Shown piece by piece: positions 52,542-63,645 of a stretch of DNA of 64,000 nucleotides. The notes beneath the pieces were generated by a model that was not told where the DNA came from, did not search any database, and saw only the letters and a list, made by a program, of their open reading frames with translations. Numbering within the stretch: the first letter of the stretch is position 1; the number at the start of each line of letters is the position of its first letter. The stretch is taken from positions 5,520,501 to 5,584,500 of the forward strand of contig NC_135243.1 of NCBI RefSeq assembly GCF_947623445.1, read 5' to 3'. This stretch comes from Clavelina lepadiformis (taxonomy: Eukaryota > Chordata > Ascidiacea > Aplousobranchia > Clavelinidae). The position numbers and the translations under genes are program-made.

Positions 52542-53900
52542 CAGCAGAAAGCACTGAATAGTTTTGTTGCTTTTGCTTGGAATCTGCGGTATTTTCAGAC
52601 TGAGCCTTTTCTAAGAATTTTCAGGTCGAAAGGCGTAATGACGTAACGAATCGGTTTTAAAGAATCTTTGTAGAGTGAAGTCTTGAAAGAAATTAGCCAT
52701 AAAAACCTCGTGGAAACCAGACGCTCAGGTTTGCAGGAACCCTGACAGGAAACTTTTTCCTTTTCCCCTTCTTTTACATAAAATTTGTTTGGGGTAATCT
52801 AAACTATTTTTAGTTTCTTTATATGCGCCAAAAGGTACGTGCATATTTTAAGGTAATTCAGACAGCTTTGTGTCTTTCTTAAACAACTTCAAACAAAACG
52901 TTTGCTTAACGGAAGTAATTATACTTGATCCCTTACTTAATGCGGAATTGCCTAAATACATTGGCATATAGCCTATGCTTGATTCAAAAACAAGGGTCAT
53001 GGACATTGTTTTCACAATGTAACTTTACTATTTCCACCAAATTTATCGTTATTAACCCCAAATATCCTTTAATTTCTGCGAGATATTGTTCAGTTATTAT
53101 TGCGCAACAACTCATTTTATTGAAAAATTGTTACTCCAGCCTAGTAACGACTTAGCGTCAGCAAAAACGCACTTTTAGACGACAGGGTCTGCAAATGTGC
53201 ATAATTCTGTGACTCTTTATAGAGACGCCATCTGCACGTAAATAGCAAAATATTTGCTGCTAACTGGAGCTGTAACAGGTCTAGAGCCAAATTTTTTGCA
53301 TTTTTTGAATCATCACCTTTAGAGTTCCTCGATGTATAACAAACAAATCGTATACAGTTTGGGAAATTCCTCAAATTTGAATTAGTAAGAAAAGGTTTGT
53401 TTTGATTACTTTGCTGAAAGATGATATAAAGGGATTAAAACTTGCAAGAAATTCTATTTGTTTGGCGTAACAGTAGCAATGTAATTGATAGCATATTAAC
53501 AGAAGCATGATGTAAAATACTTCTTGCACCACACATTATAAAACCTCTTTTAAAATCTTGTTTTAAACCTCAGAATTTCTCAAAAACCACCAGAAATTCG
53601 GAGAAGCGTAAAAGCAAGAATTTCTGTAGATAGTTTCGGAATTATATTTTTAGCAACTCAACACTTTCTGTTTCGAAAAAAGCAGTTGCGTGTTGCTTCA
53701 AGGCGCAAGAACTCCATTAACCAACCATGACATTTCTAAGAACTGCTTAGTTTAGCAGCTTTCAAAAACCTTGACAACTGAACCATGATTATCTCCTGCG
53801 TTGTCATGTGGAAAACAGGTGAAAAACAGCAAGTGCTGTTTGTTGGCAGATATTATCAGTTGCTAGGTTGCGGTTTGCATCAAGTTTCCTTTAACTGGTT
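52542..53900. repeat. Duplicated upstream region of lipoxygenase gene 2
   Basis: Partner of 43854-44900. Homology starts abruptly at CAGCAGAAAGCACTGAATAG. Further matches run to about 53880 and weaker ones continue nearer the ATG (for example 55025-55190 versus 45590-45840). Confidence 0.8.
53591..53626. promoter_or_regulatory. Conserved inverted repeat upstream of lipoxygenase gene 2
   Basis: CAGAAATTC (53591-53599) and GAATTTCTG (53618-53626) are perfect inverted 9-mers with an 18-bp spacer. They match the 12-bp arms upstream of gene 1. The arms are retained while the spacer changed in sequence and length. Confidence 0.45.
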
Positions 53901-53964
53901 GCTGGTGACTGCGAGATTTATTTCGTTAAATGTCCTCAAAAGATGGTACAGTCTGAATTACAAC

Positions 53965-54397
53965 TTAAGGAAGCGTATGCCTGAAAATATTTGTTTTCTC
54001 GGATTCCGTTAGACTTATACGTAAGGTTTTTTATTCTGTTTAGACCAATCAGTGGACATCCTGGTTGGTGTGGCTTTTTAGCCTGGGAATTCCCCTAGCA
54101 GTTGGCGTGTTTCAAAATTCCAGATTGCGCGGAAAACTTCGATAGAAATTGGCATGAAAAAGTAAAAAATGTCTGTTATTAGGCCCAAAAATCATTGGGC
54201 CTATGTAACGAGATATAGAGATATGTAACTTTTGCCATATCCCAGTATGAGATAGTATCAGCCAAGCCTAGTTCACATGTAAAACTTCAGGCACCCCCAT
54301 GGAGCGATTTTCAAGTAATTGCATTTTCAATAATTGTACCACATAAAGTAATGAACAAAGAAATTGACCCTTTTTTGAAACCCATACGTCTCATTAA
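53965..54397. mobile_element. TTAA-flanked MITE (piggyBac-like), copy 2, 433 bp
   Basis: The left end TTAAGGAAGCGTATGCC and the reverse complement of the right end, TTAATGAGACGTATGGG, are diverged inverted repeats, each at a TTAA. The interior is the reverse complement of the copy at 24601-25042, sharing TAGACCAATCAG, AGCCTGGGAATT and CTAGCAGTTGGC on this strand. It is inserted in the upstream region of lipoxygenase gene 2 and is missing at the matching place in gene 1. Confidence 0.75.
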
Positions 54398-55331
54398 TAC
54401 ATCGCGTTCGTGGTTGTGGAAGACCTTTATCAAAAACATACACATTAGCAGTAGATCAGCAACGTGTCACTTATCGAAGAAATGTGCTTAAAATCACATT
54501 GAAGAATTGATCTGAAATGAAGCATTTGACTTGGTAAGCAGAATAGTTTATATTATATTAATGTAAAATATAATAAATAGAGCTTACCGATAGATTGCTT
54601 ATCATAGACATAATAGATGAGTCATCACGTGCTCGAAGCCATAGGTTATGTTCCTGATTACCTTCACACCTTGTTGCACATCTCAGAAACTAGTCAAAGT
54701 TGTTTAGCTTCTATGTGCTTTCCTGCAAAACAAAAGCTGTTGAGAGTCCTTCTACAATACGCATATGTGAATTTTCCCAGCAAACAGTGTTGTGTAGTTA
54801 AGCCTATACTGATACTGACTCGGCCTCCTACCGCTAACTCATAAGTTAATGCGTCTGCATAAGTCACAAATGCTTACGTGGTACAAGTATACGATGCACG
54901 TGCTATAGAAATCACTCTTTTCAATGTTAGTATTGTATTAATACAACAAAATTATTGTGTAGTTACATAAAAATGCAAAGATAACAGACTACTGCAAATA
55001 AAGAAAATAGGATTTAATACAGCCATGTAGCTTCGACAGTTGTGATTAGTTAGTTTTCAGCCATTTGCAATTGTATTGCTTGCAAATGCAGTTGCGGTTA
55101 AACATCTGATGAATGCCCTGAAATGGCATTGCAAGCATTTTGCATTACTGATATGCCAATGCGAAGACGCAGAGAATTTTGTTCAAGAATAAAGCAACCA
55201 TTACGTTGCAATATCTTTTATAGGTATTTTCAGTTTTCAATTCTGCACAGGTATAGGCTACAAGTGTTAAACTTATTCAAGTAATTACGAAACAAGAACC
55301 TAATTAGCAAAATTCTCTACAATCTGAGAAA

Positions 55332-58300
55332 ATGGCCAAGGTGGAATACAAAATCTTTGTAAAGGTAAATTTACAAATGCCTGCATCATATGTAAACAAA
55401 CTTTGATTTTTGAATAACTTAACATTTCCAAAGCCACTGCCTGGTATGGAGTACAGAAAACGAAAGCCCTAAAAATGTTAAATTTATTTGGTATAAAAAC
55501 TTTGTGTAAAATGTTTTACAGTGACAATTTCTTCGTTAAATCGTTTTATTATGATATTAATAATAATTAAACGTTGGTTCTATTCTTCAAAGACGTCATC
55601 CGTATACACTGGTGGGTCAACCGACGCAACAGTCAACATAAACCTGATCAGCAAAGATGGCAACGCCTCTACTGGATATTTTAAACTCGATCATTTTTGG
55701 AGAAACGACTTCGAAAAAGGCAACGTCGACAAGTTCAAGAAAAAAACAAAAGACGTCGGATTGCCAGAGGTCATCGAAATTAGTAAGTGCCCTAGCGCTC
55801 CCTTGCGGTGACAAAAAAAGCTGACATAATCCATCATTTTATATTTGATATCAAAACTCAGCGTAACTCCTGATTGCTTGGAACCCTATATCCCTCAAAT
55901 ACCACGGTCAAGATGGCTTCGTAGAATATCTCAGTATCTGCGAAAAACTTGCGAAAAAAAAGATTATGGGTATGGTCGATTAGATAAATTCCTGAGATTT
56001 CTTTTCTGTTTAGAACTTACCGAAGGCATCATAGGGAAAGACGCTTGGTTCTGCGATTACATTGAAATCAAACTTGGGGAATCGAGCGCTTTCTATCCAG
56101 TATATGACTGGATTGAAGACGAAATACAAGTTACTCACAGTTCCGGTAAAAATAGAATTTGAAATAAACAATAAACAACTCATTAAACATTATCATTATA
56201 AACAATAAACAACTCAGCCACTTTATCATGACATGACTAAAGTTTTTGTAAAAGATAAATGCTTACCAAAAATGCACGCTAATTTTTTGTGCGCACGCAT
56301 TTTTCTAGCGTCAATCCCGCAAAAGTCTTCCGATTATGTGCGCCAGATGCGCCAGGCAGAGGTTGAAAAGCATAAACATGATTACGACTGGATACCGAAG
56401 CCAACACCCGACGATCTCGGTTGGAATCTGCCGCGATCTCTCAACGCCGCAACCTACGACGACTTACCTCCGATTTTCAAACGTCCTGACTACCGCGAAG
56501 AGCATCTGAACCAAAAGAAAAGCGAACGGAAAATGGACGCCATCATCTCGCTCATTAAATGTAAGAAACGTGACTGTGCTTGTTATAAGCGATGCTTGTG
56601 TGTGACACAATTTGCGTTCGCCTCTTAAATACTCTTAAGTTTAATTCCTTACTTCATTGTACAAACACAATTCAGGTAAAATTTTCCCAGTCAAGACTTT
56701 TGACGATTTTCAAAAGTTGAATCGAAGAGAGTTTTCCGATCGTCAGTCAACAAATTACACTGAAGGGTGAGTTAGTTTTTGGTCTTTTTGACCTAGTTAA
56801 AAAGCACGAGTAATGATTTTAATTCGACCAAACATTTTGTATCACACAATATTTAAAAGTCACTCATAAAAAAGTAAAATAAACAAAATTTAAAACCTGC
56901 TAATAAACATTCAAATTTGCTCAACTTTGTACTAATTTTGTAGCTGGGACACTGACGAAGGAATGGGCCGACAGGTTCTAAACGGTATAAACCCGCTTGC
57001 TTTCTCTCGATGTCAAGAACTCCCGCAATATTTTAATGTCACCAACGAAGACGTTGCAGCTATATTGGGTCCAAACACCAGCTTGGAAAAGGAAATAAAG
57101 GTTTTTCTAAACAAGTCGTTTGATGAGAATTGGCCTGCGCAGTTTTAACTCTGCATGATACAGCAGCCCATTGGGGAAGAAGCAAGAATTCGTAAAACAT
57201 CAGTTTTAAACGGCTGTGAAGTAAAAATGTAAAAGAGACTAACACCGGCCATGCTTAATAAGCATGCTTTATTTCATAAAAAACTACAGCAGTTTTCTCA
57301 TTGATTTCAGGCTGGAAAGTGTTACATTTTAGACACCACGGAAAAGTTGGAACCCGTGGAAAGGAATTTTTACTTTGACACGGATAAGCCACTTTACTGT
57401 CCCAACGCCATTGGCTTGTTCCACGTGAATTCGAAGGGAAATTTTCTACCAATAGCACTCCAACTAGTCCCGGGCAATCGTGATTATCTTTTCACACCAT
57501 CGGACACAAAGGATGACTGGCTCCTGGCTAAATTGTACTTCAGGACAGCTGAATGCAGCTTGCACGAGGTAATTACGTTGCCATTCTTGCTAGAAGCTGG
57601 TCATGTTTAGTCATTTTATCAGCTTAGAACACAAAAAAGTTTTTATTAGATTTTATTATTGCATTTCAGTGGGATGCTCATCTCTTCTGCACTCACGTCA
57701 TCATGGAGCCGTTTTCTATTGCTGCATTCCGGTGTTTCCCCCGATGTCATCCAGTTTATAAACTACTGAGACCTCACATTCAAACTCTCATGGCCATCAA
57801 TGCAGAAGGCAGGACAACCCTGATAGCGCCAGGTAGTCCAGCTAACAAGGCAATCGCCACAAGTAAGTCACAGATTTTGCGAATGTGTAAGAAGTTCGTA
57901 GTCGTTTCCAGTATTCCGATCATTTTTCACTAATGCTTTATGTTTGTTTCATTGAGATAATTACCACTATCCGCTGTCAATTGCTTATTTTTATGAAATA
58001 AGAAATTTGAATGCACATATTCTTGACAAAACATCGGCTAACCGTTTATGACTAGTTTTGAATAGATCAATCTGGGTATTATATGAATTTAGTGTCTGCA
58101 AGTGCACTGAGACATTACTTCAAGGACATGAAATTTGAGGATTTGAACATCGTGAAACGTCTCAAAACACAAGGCAAGCTGGATCGCTTTGATGGAAAGC
58201 TGTGTTTATACTACCAAAACATTGCAAAAATTGTTAGAAACGACTTTAGCAAAATGAAGATGTTTCTACAGAACTTAATTACAAGTTTATAATGCCTTGG

Positions 58301-59948
58301 AATTTTGTCGAAACTGCTGAATATATCTTTCTAATTTTCAGGCCTGGACAACCCAAAGTTGCTTCCAAACTTTCATTATCGTGACGACGCCACCTTGCTT
58401 TGGGATATCATGAAGAACTACGTGAGCAAAGTGATACGTCATTACTACAAATCAGATGTGGTACGTGACGTCAATATAGTTGTTGTTCACAAATAATACA
58501 GTAATTTGCGGGTTTACGACAAAAAAGAACAACAAACAACTTAATAACTAGCATCCGAAAGCATATAAATCGTAAACGCTTACTGTAGAAACATATTTTG
58601 AGACGTTTTGTAGTGTTCTATGCTGCATTGGCCAATGTAATGCTTTTTCTATTCACAAGCAGCAAAAAAATAGCTAAGCTAATGTCATAAGGAATAATTT
58701 ATACCAAAGTTTAACTACCTTTTATCTAACTACTACAAGGACGTTTGCGACGATTATGAGCTCCAGGATTACGCCAATGACGTTGCAAATAATGGACTTG
58801 GTTGGCAGGACGGCAACACTCATGGAATGCCTGATAAGATTACAACAATTGAACAATTGGTGAGATTCAACGACTTACGCTGATTTTAAAAATGGAGTTG
58901 TTTTTCTGCATCCCAATACTATCATTTTCATGTCATTAGTACGTTCTGCTACACAACGGAAGTATATAACAAGCAAATATTTACCGAAAATAAATAATAT
59001 GGACGTTATTTGTCCAATGCAGATCAACCTTTGTCATACTTTGATGTTCACGAGCTCGGTACAACACGCCATTGTCAACTTCGGTCAGTACGAGACTTAC
59101 AGATTCATTCCAAATTGCCCATCAGCAATGAGACTGCCACCTCATAAGAAGGGAGAGGTACATGTATAAATGTCGATGAATATACTGTATATCAATATAT
59201 ACCCTGTTGAATATGTATAACTACTGTAATGTACTGTAATATAACATTATGCATCAATGCTTGATGGTGTTAGTGAAAATTGTTGGTGAAAAGGAGATTT
59301 GGTTTTTGATAAGACATGATCAAAATTAGCTCTATATAAAAGAGTATTATTGTGTCAATGTCTTAGGCAACTATGAAAAGAATCATGAATTCGCTCCCAG
59401 ACGAAAAAGTTGCATTGGTTGCGATTGCTCTGGCATATACCTTATCATCTTTCTGTCCATTTGAGGTCAGTTTTACGTTTTCTAAATAAAACGTGTTTAA
59501 TGTTAAAACAAGCAATTGGTGTTCTATTGCATATTTATTGTGTAAATTAGAAACATAACGCAAGATTTCTACCGTTAATTATGTTGCGAATTCACTGTAT
59601 CTGACCAAATTATATCACCAAGTTTTAATGTGTCTTAGCAACCAAAAGGCGGTGAAAGAGGAAACTCGAACTAAAAAAGGCGCATTCTAAACACATTGTC
59701 ATGTTCACAAGTTTTTCGAACTCCATCGTTCATATTCATCGATTTACCTTGAACTTGATTTTTCGCAGTCTTACCTCGGTGATTACCCGGAGCGTCATTT
59801 CACCGAGCCAGAGATCTTCAAAATCCGGGAGGAGTACAGAAGTGAGTTGAAAGAAGCAGGAGAGAAGATGAGGAAACGCAACGAGGGTCTTGAACATCCC
59901 TACACCTGGCTCTATCCTGACCGAGTGCCGAACAGCATTTCTATTTGA
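55332..59948 (+). CDS. Lipoxygenase (ALOX5-like) gene 2, 14 exons
   Basis: Exons: 55332-55364, 55593-55782, 56014-56145, 56309-56560, 56676-56766, 56944-57100, 57311-57568, 57670-57862, 58093-58173, 58342-58460, 58740-58859, 59023-59157, 59367-59465, 59769-59948. All 14 lengths equal those of gene 1, giving 679 residues. It has the PLAT domain, WLLAK and iron ligands His375/His380 (HLFCTH), His557/Asn561 (QHAIVNFGQYE) and terminal Ile679 (NSISI). Intron 9 uses a GC donor (AAG/GCAAGC at 58174) where gene 1 has GT. Intron 10 ends in AAG, a weaker acceptor. Exons 4, 7 and 10 are nearly identical in DNA to gene 1, while exon 9 and most introns are not. It appears functional as read. Confidence 0.94.
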
Positions 59949-60163
59949 GCAAATTTAAAGAAATCTTGATGGAAAACTAATGATCGGGAATACGCAAAGA
60001 TTCTATTACAGCATTGTCAATATTCTTATTATATAGCGATTTATGGACAGTTATGTTCACTGCTAATGCAATTTGTACAATATGCCCAGAGCCAAGCTAG
60101 TCCATGGAAATAAGACACTGAATGACAAAGTGAGCTAACCAAAAAGGACATTCTATTGCATAC

Positions 60164-60320
60164 CTTCATCTGCTCTTCTAGGGTTGTGTTTGCTCCCAGC
60201 AAAGCAGCAACGTTGGAGTTTTTAACATTAAAATAATCAGGGAGCTTACGGCATTGAGAAAATTGAAGTGGGCTTATACCGTTTAAAACTTGTTGGCACA
60301 TTCCTTTGTCCGTGTCCCAA
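60164..60320 (-). pseudogene. Orphan lipoxygenase exon 6, isolated
   Basis: On the minus strand, 157 nt between a TTTAG acceptor and a GTATGC donor encode WDTDKGMCQQVLNGISPL and onward to LEEQMK. This matches exon 6 of genes 1 and 2 in length, phase and sequence, with no stop or frameshift. The next exon downstream on this strand would have to lie inside gene 2 in antisense, and no exon 5 is upstream. It lies 1.1 kb beyond the stop codon of gene 3. It is either debris of another gene copy, a displaced exon of gene 3, or an assembly misplacement. Confidence 0.85.
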
Positions 60321-60560
60321 CTAAACAAAGATATTTACCATTGTCACTGATTTTGAGAAACATTTTCTAATGAAACGTTCACTATAGCGCTTATAATGAT
60401 CTGCAACCGTTTGAATCACATAACTTATATAGCCTGCAATTACATCGCACCGTTAATAAGTGAACCATTGACAAAAATAATCTCCTGCTTTGGCCGATTT
60501 AATGTTATATGTAATTGTAAATTACTATGACATGAATTTACTTGTCTACATGGTTGGTCG

Positions 60561-60609
60561 CTTGACGATCTGTGAACTGTCTTCTGTACAAGCTGTAATG
60601 ATCGTCAAG
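60561..60609. repeat. 10-bp inverted repeat with 29-bp spacer
   Basis: CTTGACGATC (60561-60570) and GATCGTCAAG (60600-60609) are perfect inverted copies. No flanking element could be defined. Confidence 0.7.
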
Positions 60610-60888
60610 TCCATCTATACTCTATAGTCTATAGGATCAATACTTACCAAAAACAAATTCATTTACAAGAGTTTGCAATTGATAGAACGATATCTCACTA
60701 CTTGACTTAATAAACCCATTTCTCAAAATCTTATTATCATTAACGTAAACACGTAATTCATAAAATGCGCTACATGAAAATACTTCAAAGACATGTTGAA
60801 TGGCATTGGCATGCTTACTGGCTCAATTTGCTTGATATGTAGCTTAGCTATATATGATGATTGTGCTTACAGTTTAACAAATAGCCGG

Positions 60889-60936
60889 TCACAGAATATT
60901 TTGTTCTGTGATAGGTGTGATTTAACTTATCACACC
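60889..60936. repeat. Two adjacent 8-bp hairpins with 7-nt loops
   Basis: TCACAGAA (60889-60896) pairs with TTCTGTGA (60904-60911), and GGTGTGAT (60914-60921) pairs with ATCACACC (60929-60936). Both loops are 7 nt and the hairpins are 2 nt apart. Function is unknown; it could be a chance or a regulatory 3' structure. Confidence 0.6.
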
Positions 60937-61458
60937 CTAAAACTATTTCTTAAGTTGATGTCAGTAAGAGTATAAATAAAGTGTTAAGTGTAAAATGTGT
61001 GTAAATGAAAATGATATAATGAGTGTAAAATTCACACCACATACAAATTTCAATACAATTTTTGTTGCGCCTTGTTTACTATAGTCTCACTCTTTCAGTA
61101 TCGTACAATACAAAGTTACAAACTGATTACAAGTAATGTAGATAAAGCCAGTGCATGTAAACGTTTATGATATACAATGCTCTTTTGAAGGTTAATGAAC
61201 TGAGCAGTTAATACTGTTATTACTTTTTATGTTGTCTACATCATGCACAAAGCGTATATTATATTATATAAATCATACTAGAAAGCAGAGCAATATAGCG
61301 AACTTTGGTTAGAAATACGGTCTTAACTTCGTTGGTAGTAATCAAGTCGAAAGTTGTTTCAAAAATGTTGAAAGTAGTTATGACAGATAAAACAAAAGAA
61401 AAAAGAAAACCAAAGTTTTCAAATTTTAACATGATTCCACGAATGCCTCAGCACAGAC

Positions 61459-63645
61459 TTAAATTGCGATGCAATTAGGGACACGATCTGGAAGAAGCCA
61501 AGTGTAGGGATGCTCCAGTCCCTCGTTTCGTTTCTTCATCTTCGCTTCTGCCTCTCTGAGTTCGCTCCTGTACTCTTCACGCATCCTAGTGACCTCAAGA
61601 TCAGTGAAATGGTGCTCCGGATAATCTCCAAGGTATCTCTAAAAACAAGATTATAAATGTACAAGTTGAAAACAAACGCTTTGGTCTGCTATTATAAGAA
61701 ATCCTAATGAAGACAATGTTTTCTTATTTTTAAAATCAATGAAAGTTGAAAATGCAGTAAAAAAACTCTATCGACCTGATTTGGTCCTTGTCATTTATGC
61801 AATTTTGAAAGTCTTTGTTTACCAATGTTTTTATTTAAACTTAATAACTTTTACTTAATTATAGTTTTGTTTAATAAAATTGTATCAAACAAAATCAGTT
61901 TAAAATTCTGTTCATATTTCTAACTTACCTCATCTGGTGAAAAGGAGGACAGGATATAAGAAAACCCAATTGCAGCAAGACCCAGTTTAACATCCGGAAG
62001 AGAGTCCATGATCCTTTGCATGGTAGCCTGTAACAGTATTTTTATTTTCGTGTCACAACCATTCGTATGAATAAAAATGAAATCTTGATGTTGTTAACTA
62101 AACTACTAACGCTCTTTATACCAACAAATCCTGGATTATGAGTTATCAGTATTAACACAAGCAATTCATCGATCTTACCTCTCCTTTCTTATGAGGTGGC
62201 AATCTCATCGCCCATGGACAATTCGGAACAAATCTGTAAGTCTCGTACTGACCAAAGTTAACTGCTGCGTGTTGTACCGAGCAAGTGAAGATCAACATTT
62301 GGCATAAATCGACCTGTGGAGGAAAGGAGATTACAGCATATAAAGTACATCTCAAACAGAACGTTAGGAATGCAATTTACATTCAGCGAATTAAGCCAAG
62401 AAATGGTACACGTTTAAAATGAGAAGGCACACACCAGTTGTTCAATTGTTGTAATCTCATCAGACATTCCATGAGTGTTGCCATCCTGCCAGCCAAGTCC
62501 ATTATGTGCAACGTCATTGGCGTAATCCTGGAGCTCATAATCGTTGCAAACATCCTGAAAGTGATATTGAGCAAAGGGTGGATAAAAAGTTTATCACTGA
62601 AAGTTATACTCGCTTGTAATAACCTGCTCACCTCGTCAGATTTATAGAAATGGCGAATCATCTTACTGATGTGTCTTTCCAATATTTGCCAGAGAGCTGT
62701 GGCGTCATCACGGTAATGAAAGTTTGGGAGTGTGTTTGGGTCATCCAGAGCTATATAGACACGATATGTGACGTACTGTATGTTCAATTTACGTCACGAA
62801 AGTTCACGAAGTTTGAAATATCCTTTCAACTTTAAACAAACGATTTCCAAACTTTCGTTTATATCTTTGCATACCAAAATGGAACATTCAGCCATCTAAA
62901 ACTTTCTACCTTGTTTTTTCAATCTCTTCATGATGTTCAAGTCGTCTAACATGCTTTCTTTAAATAGAATTCTTAACGCCCCAGCAGACACTAAATGGTA
63001 TAAGAAAGAATATATTTAAGAGACCAGACACACCAAGGTTATATTGAACAAACTCCTCAATGTCAATATCTTGAATAGATTTGTTCGATTAAACGGATAA
63101 AGAATTTTACCTGTAGCAATTGCTTTGTTGGCTGGGCTGCCAGGAGCTATTAGAGTTGGTCTTCCTTCTGTATTTATAGCCACAACAGTTTGAAGATGAG
63201 GTCTCAGTAGCTTATAAAGAGGATGACACCGGGAGAAACATCGAAATAGAGAAATGGCAAACGGCTCAACGAAAATATGAGTGCTGAAAAGATGTGCATC
63301 CCACTAAACAACAAAGCAAAAATGGTTGAACTCTTTTAAAAAGCAATCTGATCACTTTTTATCGTAATCTAAACAAGTGGGATTGACCTCATGTAAAGTG
63401 CATTCTGCGGTTCTAAAATAGAGTTTTGCCAAAAGCCAGTCATCCTTTGAGTCGGCAGGAGTGAAGAGATAATCCCGATCCCCTGGTACGAGCTGAATTG
63501 CAATTGGAACAAAATTTCCTTTCGAATTTACGTGAAACAAACCAACAGCATTGGCGCAATGAAGTGGTTGATCGGTATCGAAATAAAGATTTCTTTCAAG
63601 TTTCTCCAAGAATTTCTTCTCGTCAAGAATATAAATTTTTCCAGC
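61459..63645 (-). CDS. Lipoxygenase (ALOX5-like) gene 3, partial: exons 7-14
   Basis: Minus-strand exons: 63645-63388, 63303-63111, 62990-62910, 62750-62632, 62554-62435, 62313-62179, 62027-61929, 61638-61459. Their lengths (258, 193, 81, 119, 120, 135, 99, 180) equal exons 7-14 of genes 1 and 2, giving the last 394 residues. WLLAK, HLFSTH, QHAAVNFGQYE and the terminal Ile (NCIAI) are intact, so the catalytic half should bind iron. It is clearly more diverged from genes 1 and 2 than they are from each other. Exons 1-6 are not in the 355 bases to the right edge, so they lie outside the window or are missing. It is convergent with gene 2. Confidence 0.93.

Larger units (their letters stand above)
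51452..55331. other. Intergenic between lipoxygenase genes 1 and 2
   Basis: Contains the 3' flank of gene 1, a hAT-type MITE (52220-52520), the duplicated upstream block of gene 2 (52542-53900) and a TTAA-flanked MITE (53965-54397). I see no additional gene. Confidence 0.7.
59949..61458. other. Region between lipoxygenase genes 2 and 3
   Basis: Both flanking genes point into this 1.5-kb interval. It holds an orphan lipoxygenase exon on the minus strand (60164-60320), an inverted repeat at 60561-60609 and two short adjacent hairpins at 60889-60936. No other exon of a lipoxygenase was found on either strand. Confidence 0.65.
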
